From a virus, in the IMG/VR virus record IMGVR_UViG_3300037486_000325, positions 1 to 26,314 of that record: a DNA stretch of 26,314 bases, one strand, 5' to 3'. This document shows, piece after piece, positions 7,208-15,537 of this stretch (positions within the stretch are counted from its first letter, which is position 1; every line of letters begins with the position of its first letter). The translations under genes were made by a program, and so were the position numbers. Below the pieces are notes generated by a model. It had not been told where the DNA came from. It saw only the letters and a program-made list of their open reading frames with translations, and ran no database searches.

Positions 7208-8194
7208 TTAAACCATGTCTACAAAACACTCGCAACGAAAATGAAAGGGAGGTATCTGAATGTTCCCCTCCACGATAGTTTGGGCCTTTGCACTTGCCTC
7301 TGCCAAACCCTTTTCGGAGTATTCGTCAGGGGTTTTAAAGTGGAACCAAGGTTGAGCCTCTTTTAAATCATCAATATTATCAGCAGCTAGGAGTTTGTTC
7401 ATGTGGGTCTTGACCGTTGATACCTTGTAGGTCTGCCCGTCCATAGCTATACACCCGACACAAGTTCTGTTAGAACGAACCGAGCGAACCACCATAGTTT
7501 GGACATCTATTTCATCCATGGTCGTTATCGCACCCATCGTCCGGGATATCGATGCAGTATGGTCGGCCAGCCCGGAAAAATAACTTTCTGCAGTTCCCCG
7601 GTAGCCAGCAGGAACCACCTCGGATTCCAATTGCCCGGGTTCCATCTTGAGTGCTTTGCTAAGGTCACGCTGCATTCGTGCAACTGCCTCCTCCCTAGAA
7701 AGGTTGCTTTCTAGCACGTTTTTCTGAATGCTATCCCGAACAACCTGTTGGACACTCCCCTTGTAAAAGTTCCCGGTGGATTGGGTGGACATCCGGGTTA
7801 TGGCTTCAAGTGCCTCGATATCTTTCTCAACCCACAATATGGGGACTATCTCCGGAACCTCCGCTGCCTTCGCCACAACCTTAATTTTATTTTTCTTGAT
7901 GAAATCATTTTTGAAGTATTTGTACAAATAGTCAACATATTGGATTTGGTCATCTTTGATAATGTCCGGGAACTCTCCCATGGTCTTATCTATCTCGGCA
8001 ATAAAAGAATCAACCCACCCCGTCCCCGAGGTTGATTTTTCTCCAGCAGCCTTGATAAGAGGTTTGGCCAATTTTGCCCATTCCGAAAACATGTACAAGC
8101 CAAACGAAGCGACAACGTTTATGGCTGTTGGGCTTTTTGTGGCTTTATCTAGGAGTGCCGAGGTTAGTTTAAATGTCGCTTGTTTTTGGTCCAC
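7208..8194 (-). CDS. MuF-like minor head protein
   Basis: This is a 328-residue protein beginning with GTG at 8194, two bases after the portal stop. The C-terminal region has the signature of the Phage_Mu_F family: TCVGCIAMDGQTY (about residues 242-254), and at the end IPPFHFRCECFVDMV, the 'PP.H..CRC' type terminus. The central part is helical with RDSIQKNVLESNLSREEAV. MuF-type proteins sit next to the portal and are minor capsid components, sometimes fused to toxins; no fused domain is visible here. The ribosome-binding site is weak, and translation may be coupled to the portal gene. Confidence 0.85.
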   Translation of the reverse strand: MDQKQATFKLTSALLDKATKSPTAINVVASFGLYMFSEWAKLAKPLIKAAGEKSTSGTGWVDSFIAEIDKTMGEFPDIIKDDQIQYVDYLYKYFKNDFIKKNKIKVVAKAAEVPEIVPILWVEKDIEALEAITRMSTQSTGNFYKGSVQQVVRDSIQKNVLESNLSREEAVARMQRDLSKALKMEPGQLESEVVPAGYRGTAESYFSGLADHTASISRTMGAITTMDEIDVQTMVVRSVRSNRTCVGCIAMDGQTYKVSTVKTHMNKLLAADNIDDLKEAQPWFHFKTPDEYSEKGLAEASAKAQTIVEGNIQIPPFHFRCECFVDMV

Positions 8195-8196
8195 GG

Positions 8197-9852
8197 TTAA
8201 ATCTCATATAAAATTTCATTATAAATGTCTTTGTACAGTGCTTTGCGTATTGTCGTGAGGAGGTTCTTGGCCACCTCATCCGCTGTCGCGTTCGCTGGTA
8301 CGCTCCCGGGGGAGAGCTGTCCTTGGTTTGGTGCGATCACCCCAGTTTGCGAATTGCCTCCGACATTCTGAGACATCTGAACTAGCGTCATGGACATTGG
8401 TATGTCCGGATCAAATCCGACATCACTGCCATATTCCGGTAGTTCCCTATTGAGAATGTCCGAGAGGATTTGTCTAGCAAGGTTAGGTGTAACGCCACCT
8501 GTCTTTTCGGAGTTGGAAAGTATCTTGACCAAATCCTCGTCATTTGTCACATTCGCTGAATTAGATACAAAGGAATGGTATTGCATACTGAACTCGGTCA
8601 TGAGGATTTTGTTCATGATCCTATCGAACTCTCTACGCTCCGGTGAGAACACTTGTTCGTCTGCTAGTTTTCGGCTTTCTTGAGCTGTAGCCCGGTTGTA
8701 GTCATCTGACTTGCCCACGAATATTGGAGGCAATCTCCAACATCGTCGTATTTTTTCAGAATTATTTTTATCATAGTTCTGAAAGAGCTGGTCATCTTTC
8801 TGAGCGTTCGTCAAATCCTTGATATCCATCTTCATGGTTCCCGGATTCAACTGTGCTTCGTCAGCCGGTTCGGCTTCAATAATTAAAAAACTAGACCTGT
8901 TGCCTTCACCTTTAATTTTGGTCTCAACAAACTCCTCTATCCGTTTTATTGAACTGTCCGTCAACTGGCCGTTGGACACCATGACTATCATGCTAGGGAT
9001 GTTATTATTTTGGAAGGTAACAAAGTTGATTTCCTCAGCTGCCCTTGACCCATAAATAGAAAACAAATTGCCTATATGTCGCGGTATCCCGTATGCACTT
9101 CTGTTGGACTTTATTTTAAAATGGTACACTGGGTTTGCCAGCTCATCGCTGCGTTTATCGAGTTCGTTATCTGGAATCACGGAGCCATCCATTGACGATA
9201 TGTTTCTTGGATCACCCCATTCCTTAAAATATACTTTTTTTGTAGTGACAATTTGAACAAAACGTCTGAATTTTTTCCTTACAATTTTCTCTTCAAATGC
9301 ACCGGTGAATTCGTTATAAAATTTCACCTTAACCTTGGTGGAAAGATCATCCAACGTCACTAGCCGTACAGTATGTGCGTTGAGCCGTTCTATCGAACTA
9401 ATACCAGCTTTATTAGCATAAGGGATCAACTCCCAATATGCGTTCCCGGTCTCCTCTATCTCATTCCTAGTCTCACGTCTCAAAGAGGTTATATCATCCT
9501 CAAAGTTGATGTTGTCCAGGAATGCTCTGATGTTGCTCTTTTCCTCAAGCAACTTCGGATCATCGGGTTTGGTGCCTTTTCGTTCCAATAGACGATAGCC
9601 AAAACTGTCGATATTTGTGGACATCGCATCGATACATTGGCGCAACTCGGTTGAGTTTTCTTTAAGCATAGATAGGACTAAAAGCGGAAATGGAGGTTGT
9701 ATGACGCCATCTAAGTTCTCAAATGGATCTTCCAATATCGCTTTTGACTCCTCCTCTCCCACAGCCTTTATGACTAGAGAGCGAAGCACTCTTGCGTTGG
9801 CTTTATCTTGGCCCTTTTCAACTACTGTTGCTGCTTGTGCCTGTCGTTTCAT
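8197..9852 (-). CDS. Portal protein, PBSX/XkdE-like
   Basis: This is a 551-residue protein of portal size, starting at ATG 9852 with GAGGGG about 8 nt upstream. Residues about 50-130 (PPFPLLVLSMLKENSTELRQ, then MSTNIDSFGYRLLER) match the start of PBSX-family portals. Later sections read WELIPYANKAGISSIERLNA, YGIPRHIGNLFSIYGSRAAEE and RRCWRLPPIFVGKSDDYN, which are typical portal core segments. The tail is low complexity. It forms the dodecameric DNA gate of the head, between TerL and MuF in the usual order. Confidence 0.9.
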   Translation of the reverse strand: MKRQAQAATVVEKGQDKANARVLRSLVIKAVGEEESKAILEDPFENLDGVIQPPFPLLVLSMLKENSTELRQCIDAMSTNIDSFGYRLLERKGTKPDDPKLLEEKSNIRAFLDNINFEDDITSLRRETRNEIEETGNAYWELIPYANKAGISSIERLNAHTVRLVTLDDLSTKVKVKFYNEFTGAFEEKIVRKKFRRFVQIVTTKKVYFKEWGDPRNISSMDGSVIPDNELDKRSDELANPVYHFKIKSNRSAYGIPRHIGNLFSIYGSRAAEEINFVTFQNNNIPSMIVMVSNGQLTDSSIKRIEEFVETKIKGEGNRSSFLIIEAEPADEAQLNPGTMKMDIKDLTNAQKDDQLFQNYDKNNSEKIRRCWRLPPIFVGKSDDYNRATAQESRKLADEQVFSPERREFDRIMNKILMTEFSMQYHSFVSNSANVTNDEDLVKILSNSEKTGGVTPNLARQILSDILNRELPEYGSDVGFDPDIPMSMTLVQMSQNVGGNSQTGVIAPNQGQLSPGSVPANATADEVAKNLLTTIRKALYKDIYNEILYEI

Positions 9853-9889
9853 CTTTCATCCCCTCTGGTCGGTAATGTACCACCAATTT

Positions 9890-11293
9890 TTAAATAATAC
9901 CAAACTCTCTCCGTTCCTTTTTCAGCTTTTTAAAACTATTGGAGATGGCTATTTCAATAGCATCAAAATCATCGTCGTGGTCGCAATCCGGAAACATCAC
10001 TAGATTGTCCATCAATTCCTGCATACCCCACTTAGGAAAATACACGTTGCCATTCTCAAATTTGCTGGAGAGTGTCCAAGCCCGGGTGACCTTATCTCTT
10101 ATCGTGATGACCGGCTTCACGGGGACGGTGGACACAACCTGTAGGATTTGTGACTGAGCATCCTGATAAGCGTTTGCCTCGATGAATACCCTCCTAGGGT
10201 GGAACTGATTCGCCTTTTCAATAATCTTATTGCTTTGCTGGAGGAAAGTCAGCCTGTCTTTATAAAGGTCAATCAAATAAACCCGACCAAATTCATCTTT
10301 CCCTATGGTCGCAATGCAAAAATAGTCGGCTGTATTGCTCTTGGATATAGCCAAATCCACACCCTGAACGATGACCAGTTTTTCGGGGAGCGAGTCATAG
10401 AACTTGAACCACTCGAACTTGAATATTTTTCCGACCATGAGGGTGGTGTCGTTCTGATACTGTGTATTAAAGATCACAGTTCCCATGGCTTTTCGTTTTT
10501 TCTCTAACCAATCCATTGGCATTTTTTCCGGCCAAATGGAGTTCGCTTTTTTATCAATAGCCGGATAAACCCTAGCTGCGTAGTCCGAATCAACCTCAAT
10601 CAAGTGATAATAGTGGTCATTCGGGTTGTACCGGGTTCCGTGGATATAGAACCGGCCATCGGGTTCCAAGGTCGGATCCAACACCTTGTAGTACCATATT
10701 TTAAATTTTTCACGCTGCATGTCTGTCCGGGAGTTCTCTTCATCAACCAAGTCATCCCCGATAATGAGGTCATAGTGTCTCCCGATAATGGCACCACCTA
10801 CACCGCAACAGCTCACCGTTGACTCTTTCGCAAAGGTGGTTCTGCCTCTCAGGTTTATCTCTCGGGTGTCCCACTTTTCCCCCACCTGCTCCCCAAAGAC
10901 AGCAACCAAGGTAGGGTTCCCCTTGAGGTGGTCTTTGATCTCCCGCAAGAATATCTCCGCTTGTAGCTGAGTATTCGACACAATCAATATCCGGATATTG
11001 GGGTTACAAAGAACCTCATAAATGATCCTAGCGATGGTCAAGCAGACAGATTTTCCAATACCACGAGGAGCTAGAGTGAGCGAATGGGAGCTGGATGATT
11101 GGTGGATAAGCATAGACATATGACACGGTTGAACGCTATACCCTAGGACATATTCCATAAGGTGATCAATCCGACCATATTTGAGAATAGATGCCCGGAG
11201 TACATCATATTGTGTCCGGATAGCATCTTGGTATTGATCCTCTAGTTGGGTTCGGTATTCCAATGCACTGGCAATATCGGGTGTGTTACTCAT
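9890..11293 (-). CDS. terL: Terminase large subunit
   Basis: This is a 467-residue packaging motor. The ATPase domain has Walker A APRGIGKS (residues 75-82) and Walker B LIIGDD (176-181), with DLVDEENSRT following. The RNase-H-like nuclease domain has VQGVDLAISKSNTAD (Asp 313), VFIEANAYQD (Glu 372) and HDDDFDAIEIA (Asp 441/442), so all acidic metal ligands are present. It starts at ATG 11293, overlapping the upstream small gene by 8 bases. It cuts concatemeric DNA and drives it through the portal encoded next. Confidence 0.93.
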   Translation of the reverse strand: MSNTPDIASALEYRTQLEDQYQDAIRTQYDVLRASILKYGRIDHLMEYVLGYSVQPCHMSMLIHQSSSSHSLTLAPRGIGKSVCLTIARIIYEVLCNPNIRILIVSNTQLQAEIFLREIKDHLKGNPTLVAVFGEQVGEKWDTREINLRGRTTFAKESTVSCCGVGGAIIGRHYDLIIGDDLVDEENSRTDMQREKFKIWYYKVLDPTLEPDGRFYIHGTRYNPNDHYYHLIEVDSDYAARVYPAIDKKANSIWPEKMPMDWLEKKRKAMGTVIFNTQYQNDTTLMVGKIFKFEWFKFYDSLPEKLVIVQGVDLAISKSNTADYFCIATIGKDEFGRVYLIDLYKDRLTFLQQSNKIIEKANQFHPRRVFIEANAYQDAQSQILQVVSTVPVKPVITIRDKVTRAWTLSSKFENGNVYFPKWGMQELMDNLVMFPDCDHDDDFDAIEIAISNSFKKLKKERREFGII

Positions 11294-11477
11294 CTAGCCC
11301 TTTCTCCAGAAAGAACTGCTCGAGCACTTTGTTTATCAAAATACCAAGATTCAGTTTGTCACCCTTGCCTCTCTCTTCAATTGTACGGTTATTGGACGCA
11401 ATGTAAATTTGCGCTTTTTCCTTCAATTCCACCGACATGTTAAATGTCGTTGCTATAGTTTTCGGTTTGTTCTTCAT
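11286..11477 (-). CDS. Small ribbon-helix-helix-like protein at small-terminase position
   Basis: This is a 63-residue protein that starts at ATG 11477 with GGAGG 5 nt upstream. The text TIATTFNMSVELKEKAQIYI followed by LGILINKVLEQFFLEKG has the strand-helix-helix spacing of ribbon-helix-helix DNA-binding proteins. It overlaps TerL start by 8 bases and opens the whole leftward operon, which is where a small terminase would normally be. It could be a regulator of the operon or an unusually short DNA-recognition subunit. Normal small terminases are longer and helix-turn-helix, so I do not call it TerS. Confidence 0.7.
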   Translation of the reverse strand: MKNKPKTIATTFNMSVELKEKAQIYIASNNRTIEERGKGDKLNLGILINKVLEQFFLEKGLDE

Positions 11478-11575
11478 TGCGCCTCCACCCCTTATACATA
11501 TATAAATACAATACGAGCCAGTTGTAGAACAACCTAAAATGATTCATCATCCCAAAATAACACAATGGGGGGCAT
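11478..11575. promoter_or_regulatory. Divergent promoter region between head operon and nuclease gene
   Basis: These 98 bases separate two divergent genes. On the minus strand the 13-mer ATTGTATTTATAT (11500-11512) lies 22 bases before the start codon at 11477, and the identical 13-mer precedes the minus-strand modification operon at 25312-25324. On the plus strand the same bases read TATAAATA, equal to the T4 late promoter core. This is the likely promoter of the head operon; whether it also fires rightward is unknown. Confidence 0.55.
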
Positions 11576-11905
11576 ATGGATTTTGAGAATGTCGAATATA
11601 TTAAAAATTATGACGGGGACACCATAACTGTCAACATATCAAACGTGCACCCCCTCCTAGGTCACGCTGTACCTGTTCGTGTTCGAGGGGTTGATACCGA
11701 GGAGATGAAGAGTCACACCGAACTCTCGTACAAATCCAAGATGTATGTTGAGCGAATAATGAGAGGTGCGACAACCATCACGCTCCGGAACTGCGAACGG
11801 TGTAAGTATTTTCGGATTGTTGCTGATGTGATGGTAGATGGGCGGTCACTAGCGGAGTTGCTCATAAAAAACGGGTATTCCAAATCTATGAAATACCCGA
11901 AGTAA
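11576..11905 (+). CDS. Staphylococcal-nuclease-like (thermonuclease) protein
   Basis: This is a 109-residue protein starting at ATG 11576 behind GGGGGG. It carries YDGDT (residues 12-16), then VRVRGVDTEEM, giving Arg35, Asp40 and Glu43 at the same numbers as in staphylococcal nuclease. Further on, CKYFRIVADVMVDGRSLAELL supplies the second catalytic Arg (Arg80). Thus all key residues (Asp15, Arg35, Asp40, Glu43, Arg80) are present and the enzyme is probably an active Ca-dependent nuclease. No signal peptide is visible, so it acts in the infected cell, perhaps on host DNA. It is shorter than the secreted family members and stands alone on the plus strand. Confidence 0.85.
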   Translation: MDFENVEYIKNYDGDTITVNISNVHPLLGHAVPVRVRGVDTEEMKSHTELSYKSKMYVERIMRGATTITLRNCERCKYFRIVADVMVDGRSLAELLIKNGYSKSMKYPK

Positions 11906-11938
11906 TAAGGCGAATTATTATGGAGGTCAAGTATGGCT

Positions 11939-13909
11939 TCAAATAATGGCACGTCCCACTAACTTATTAAATTCTAACTCATTTATGATTTTTATCCCAT
12001 ATTTTTCTGCCTTGTCCAATTTAGTGGAACCGGGGAGGTCTCCAATAATGAGATAGTCTAGTTTTTTGCTCACGCCACCTTTGGGAATACCACCAAGGGA
12101 TTGGATGTATGCCTCGAACGCTGGACGTTCCTTGGTGAGCCCACCGGTGATACAAAACGTTTTCCCGGATATCGGGGTGACCGCACATGGGGTTGCGGGA
12201 ATGTAGGGGGGAACTTTGACACCCAATAGGAGGAGTTCCCCGATAGTTCCCCTCCACCTCTCGATGCTTTGGTACATCAAATCCTTTCGGGTTTTCCCTA
12301 ACCCCTCCACCTCGGTCTCGAAAAATTCTGCGTCAATCTCGGAGTTGCCTGCATTTATTGATAGTATATGATCCAACGAATTGAATTTGGTATTCTTAAC
12401 AAACATCGACCAAAGGGAGGTTCCCACGTCCGGGGTGTTAAACGCACCAAGGAAAACAATTAGAGGTATCTCCTTGAACTCTTGGTATGTCAAAATATTC
12501 TGAGCCATCTTGCTTGGTTCGCTGTCGGTTCCCTTGAGATCCAACGCACCCATAACTGACCTTATATCCACCCTATATAAATCACAAATGTCCGTCACTA
12601 GGTTGCAATCATACAGCTTTTCGATGGTCTCTGGTCCAATCCCGGTGAAACGAAAGTATGCCTTGAGTTCCTCAATCCACTTGAGAATGTCTCCCAGTTT
12701 TCTGGTTCCGCAACTAGGGTTCGGACAAATTAGGAATGGCCCGTCATATGAGGTCATTCCCCCACAGCCGGCACATTCGGTCGGAACCTCTAGCGGTGTC
12801 CCGGTCTCGCTAGAACTAACCACCCCCTCAACTTTCGGGATAACGTCCCCCCTCCTCGATACAAGAATCACGTCCCCGGTTCGCGGTGTCTCCCCGTTCC
12901 ATAGTTTTTTTATCACATCGAGGTTTGCCAAACTTGCCCGGGTGACGTTCACCCCTAGGTCTATTTCATCGAATATGGCCACCGGGGTGATGTGGGAACC
13001 CTTTCCCACGCTCCACTCGATATCTCTCAACGTGGTCTCTTTCGCGTTGCTAGGGAACTTGATAGCCACCTTGTATCGCGGTCTCCCCCGGGTATCAACT
13101 CCCATGTCTTGTTTTTGTCCTTGGGAGTTGACGCAAACCACCATTCCATCTGCCTCAAAATCCATATCACTCCGACCAGATGCCATACACTCGTACACGC
13201 TCGCTAGAGAGAGCGAGGTCATCTGCTCTGCGATAACTGGGTCAGCAAAACAATAGGCATACTCTCCCGGGGAGATAACGTCACACTCCTCTAGCAACCC
13301 GAACACCATACGTTCGGAACCCCAAAGCCCATCGTTCACTCCATAATATTTCAAGGTACAAAACCGGCAATTGTTCCCGTTGTGAGACCGAGCTGCACCA
13401 CTCGCACCGTTCCGAGGGTTCGTGTAGGGGTTTTTATCTTTGGTGGTGGATATGTAACTTTGATAGTCGGATTTCAACATCAATATTTCAGCCCGGAGGG
13501 AACCCGTGAACTCTCTCGGGATAAACAAAACTAGGTTTTTCATTTTCCTCACGCTGTCCGTTATATCCTCCCCCCATTCCCCGTCCCCCCGGGTGACCGC
13601 TTGGGTGAAGGTTCCGTTTTGGTATTTAAGTTCAACGGCCAGCCCGTCATATTTCCAAGTGGCAATTAGGAGGGAACCCCCGAAGTTCCGGAGGATGGTA
13701 TCAACGTCCAATTCACCTTCGCTATTCACGCACGATAATTTTGAAAGCGAACCCATAAAAAAGGAATGCTTCACTTTATTGGTCGCGGAGGGGGTGTCCA
13801 TATCGCTTGCCTCGGAACCGAAAAGTTGGTCATACCTTTGGTCACTCACGATAGGGTTCCCGTCCCGATAACGTTTGTCTGCTAGTTCTTTGCTTATCTT
13901 AAATCCCAT
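11939..13909 (-). CDS. ligA: NAD-dependent DNA ligase
   Basis: This is a 656-residue, full-length enzyme. It starts at ATG 13909 behind CGGAGGGGG; a longer frame upstream is an artefact overlapping the lipoprotein gene. The order is: short Ia-like N terminus with RYDQLFGSEA; adenylation domain with the nucleotide-binding WKYDGLAVELKY (Lys86), RGDGEWGEDIT, and later VAIKFP; OB domain (VGKGSHITPVAIF); zinc finger with Cys379, Cys382, Cys395 and Cys400; helix-hairpin-helix region (TGIGPETIEKLY); and a BRCT domain from residue 580 (ISGKTFCITGG). It seals nicks with NAD as cofactor and gives the phage a ligase independent of ATP-dependent phage types. It is transcribed with the small lipoprotein gene and converges on the nuclease gene. 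Confidence 0.95.
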   Translation of the reverse strand: MGFKISKELADKRYRDGNPIVSDQRYDQLFGSEASDMDTPSATNKVKHSFFMGSLSKLSCVNSEGELDVDTILRNFGGSLLIATWKYDGLAVELKYQNGTFTQAVTRGDGEWGEDITDSVRKMKNLVLFIPREFTGSLRAEILMLKSDYQSYISTTKDKNPYTNPRNGASGAARSHNGNNCRFCTLKYYGVNDGLWGSERMVFGLLEECDVISPGEYAYCFADPVIAEQMTSLSLASVYECMASGRSDMDFEADGMVVCVNSQGQKQDMGVDTRGRPRYKVAIKFPSNAKETTLRDIEWSVGKGSHITPVAIFDEIDLGVNVTRASLANLDVIKKLWNGETPRTGDVILVSRRGDVIPKVEGVVSSSETGTPLEVPTECAGCGGMTSYDGPFLICPNPSCGTRKLGDILKWIEELKAYFRFTGIGPETIEKLYDCNLVTDICDLYRVDIRSVMGALDLKGTDSEPSKMAQNILTYQEFKEIPLIVFLGAFNTPDVGTSLWSMFVKNTKFNSLDHILSINAGNSEIDAEFFETEVEGLGKTRKDLMYQSIERWRGTIGELLLLGVKVPPYIPATPCAVTPISGKTFCITGGLTKERPAFEAYIQSLGGIPKGGVSKKLDYLIIGDLPGSTKLDKAEKYGIKIINELEFNKLVGRAII

Positions 13910-14144
13910 TATTGAACCCCCTCCGGACAATATAACCTTTCTTGACTTCGCGGAGGACAATGTAGTTTGATACCTCCGAGCAATCTCGTTCACCCACCCC
14001 AATGATAATATCCTCGGAACTCACTTCAATGAATTCGCAAAGCCCGGAGGGAACGGGAGTTGGGGTTGGGTTCGGGATTTGGGATGGCGGTGAATCCGAA
14101 CACCCATAAACGATAACGAAAAATAACATACAAAAAAATCTCAT
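13899..14144 (-). CDS. Small lipoprotein
   Basis: This is an 81-residue protein. The N terminus MRFFCMLFFVIVYGCSDSPP is a short signal peptide with a lipobox ending at Cys, followed by a Pro/Thr-rich linker (IPNPTPTPVP). The mature domain contains EFIEVSSEDIIIGVGE and ends YIVRRGFNNGI. I start it at ATG 14144 with AGGAG 7 nt upstream, not at the preceding TTG. It overlaps the ligase start by 11 bases. Phage lipoproteins of this size can be outer spanins or superinfection-exclusion proteins; neither is proved, and no inner spanin is seen next to it. Confidence 0.78.
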   Translation of the reverse strand: MRFFCMLFFVIVYGCSDSPPSQIPNPTPTPVPSGLCEFIEVSSEDIIIGVGERDCSEVSNYIVLREVKKGYIVRRGFNNGI

Positions 14145-14356
14145 CAAAAATCTCCTAGGGTTAAAAAACGATGATAAGGAATATATATAAACCCCCCTCG
14201 GATATCTAGGCTTTTAAACCTCTTTCAACGGTTCCTGTAGCTTAGAATTTAACCCGCATTATATCCCAATAAATACCCAAAATTATGCTTCAAAATTAGA
14301 ACTCTAGAAAGGTTCCGAAAATTTTTATCTCAACCCCGAATGGTGGTTATGCCCTT
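14145..14356. other. Divergent intergenic region, AT-rich
   Basis: This stretch separates the leftward lipoprotein-ligase pair from the rightward accessory block. It has no gene. Next to the lipoprotein start the minus strand has GGGGGGTTTATATATATTCC, a likely promoter segment. The rest is AT-rich with scattered A/T runs and no clear inverted repeat or terminator. Confidence 0.5.
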
Positions 14357-14447
14357 AAAAAATTATTTTATTAAAGTATTTTTATAAAGTTCCGATAATA
14401 GAGTTATACAGGGACAGAACACCGAACAACTAACCGAGGAGCGAACC
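14357..14447 (+). promoter_or_regulatory. Promoter-leader repeat, copy 1
   Basis: First of three nearly identical elements (others at 15454 and 17567). The core is AATTATTTTATTAAAGTAT, then TTTATAAAGTTCCGATAA. A -35-like TTTATA (14381-14386), 17-bp spacer and -10-like TTATAC (14404-14409) can be drawn, then GGGACAGAACA and the leader ending GGAGCGAACC-ATG. It drives the small gene at 14448. Confidence 0.7.
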
Positions 14448-14624
14448 ATGAACAACGATAACAAACACGGAATCAGGTGGATAGAGTTCAAAGGCAAAAA
14501 CGGCCAGATGGTTACAAAGGAAAAATTCTTTAACACCGAGGCAGAGCTAGAAAAGTTCGCAGAAAAGTTAGCAGAGAAAGACAACTTTCACCAGATAGAA
14601 GCATACACGGAACCCCGCAAATAA
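14448..14624 (+). CDS. Small protein (58 aa) behind promoter copy 1
   Basis: The frame encodes MNNDNKHGIRWIEFKGKNG and then an acidic, helical stretch TEAELEKFAEKLAEKDNF ending IEAYTEPRK. The start has GAGGAGCG upstream and the repeated promoter element in front. The layout (two strands, one helix, one strand) resembles the 77-residue protein at 15538, which has TKAEAQTIVRELKAESDNL at the same place. The function is unknown. Small proteins behind strong early promoters often act on host factors, but that is only inference here. Confidence 0.8.
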   Translation: MNNDNKHGIRWIEFKGKNGQMVTKEKFFNTEAELEKFAEKLAEKDNFHQIEAYTEPRK

Positions 14625-14630
14625 GGGTTC

Positions 14631-14642
14631 CCCCTAGAGGAG
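14631..14642 (+). promoter_or_regulatory. Intergenic element CCCCTAGAGGAG, copy 1
   Basis: This short element lies just after the stop of the 58-residue gene, in a gap of about 50 bases. Close copies lie after the stops at 15771 and 17849. It may be an RNA processing or regulatory site between genes; the role is unknown. Confidence 0.35.
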
Positions 14643-14674
14643 ATTTTCAACCAACAGCTAACGAGGAGCGAACC

Positions 14675-15283
14675 ATGAAAAAGAAAACCTACACTATTCA
14701 GTCGAGCAAAGATGGTGGACTGAGTTCCCGTCCAACTAGGGTGAAGCAGATAACGGGAACCGTTGAGGAGCTGACCAAATACTTCGGCTACACTCTAGCT
14801 GTCGGGAACTCCCACGATAAGAGAGTCAACGAACACCCCAAGACTATTAAAAGCCTTATAAGCAATCTCACTCGGGCATTCGGGATTGTCGAGGGTTGCT
14901 GCTACTCTAGGACATCCATCGACCTCATCACCGTTCCCGAGCCAACAGCGGAGGTTCTAACCTCCGAACCCGAACCAACTCCCGAACCCGAACCAACTCC
15001 CGAGGAGGTTCCCGTTCAACTCCAATCCGGTGACCGGGTTATCATAACGAAAGAGGGTGTAATCAAGCACTCCAAATCAATTCCTAGCCATCTAGGATAC
15101 ACATCGGAGCAGTTCAAGTGGCGGCAAGAACTCTCTCGCTTGTGTGACGCGAAAGAGGTGGGAACCGTCCGGGTGTCAAATTTAAAAATATCCTCGGAAC
15201 CGGGAACGGGGGTTGACGTATTTTTCGGTGAATCTCTTTTCTGGGTTCCCGCATACATGTTGGAAAAGATAGGTGGACTGTGA
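14675..15283 (+). CDS. Two-domain phage protein with Pro-Glu linker
   Basis: This is a 202-residue protein starting at ATG 14675 behind GAGGAGCGAACC. The N-terminal domain (about residues 1-90) includes FGYTLAVGNSHDKRVNEHPK and TIKSLISNLTRAFG. This 'NxxPKTIKSLxxNLxxA' pattern recurs in small phage proteins of unknown function. A linker of PEPTPEPEPTPEE units (about 92-112) joins a C-terminal domain that starts GDRVIITKEGVIKH and ends VDVFFGESLFWVPAYMLEKI, an SH3-like or Mib/Herc2-like beta barrel pattern. No catalytic residues are obvious. The last base of its sense region overlaps the next small gene (GTGA). Confidence 0.8.
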   Translation: MKKKTYTIQSSKDGGLSSRPTRVKQITGTVEELTKYFGYTLAVGNSHDKRVNEHPKTIKSLISNLTRAFGIVEGCCYSRTSIDLITVPEPTAEVLTSEPEPTPEPEPTPEEVPVQLQSGDRVIITKEGVIKHSKSIPSHLGYTSEQFKWRQELSRLCDAKEVGTVRVSNLKISSEPGTGVDVFFGESLFWVPAYMLEKIGGL

Positions 15284-15423
15284 AGAAAATAGACGCAACC
15301 AGAGAGCTATTAGCTAGAACCTCACACCTAAAAAGTCACAAACTTTTAGTTGGTTTTGGTATCGGGTTCCTCATAAGTGTTGGATTTTGGGTGATGATAA
15401 TATTGCTCATCTATCTCTTTTAA
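15280..15423 (+). CDS. 47-residue membrane protein
   Basis: A GTG at 15280 overlaps the previous stop as GTGA and opens a frame of 47 codons: a basic N terminus (VKKIDATRELLARTSHLKSH) and then one long hydrophobic span (LVGFGIGFLISVGFW, then VMIILLIYLF). AGGTGG lies just upstream, so translation is likely coupled. The N-in, positively charged start with one membrane segment is compatible with a small holin-like or host-membrane-targeted protein; no sequence motif decides this. Confidence 0.6.
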   Translation: MKKIDATRELLARTSHLKSHKLLVGFGIGFLISVGFWVMIILLIYLF

Positions 15424-15453
15424 ATCCTCAATTTTTTCTGTCCGTTAAAAAAT

Positions 15454-15537
15454 AAAAATTATTTTATTAAAGTATTTTATAAAAGTTCCGATAAGAGGTT
15501 TATAGGGAAACAAAAACAACAACCGGAGGAACCAACC
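15454..15537 (+). promoter_or_regulatory. Promoter-leader repeat, copy 2
   Basis: This is the second copy of the element at 14357. It has the same AATTATTTTATTAAAGTAT block, AAGTTCCGATAAGAGG, a -10-like TTATAG (15500-15505) and an upstream TTTATA with an 18-bp spacer. The leader ends CCGGAGGAACCAACC-ATG. It drives the gene at 15538. Confidence 0.7.

Noticed and set aside
12510-13256. 248-codon plus-strand frame inside the ligase gene
   Set aside because: It lies wholly opposite an intact ligase with all motifs; its Ser/Pro-rich composition is the shadow of that gene.
13910-14002. Longer N terminus for the ligase
   Set aside because: The extension overlaps the lipoprotein gene in another frame and lacks a ribosome-binding site, whereas ATG 13909 follows CGGAGGGGG.
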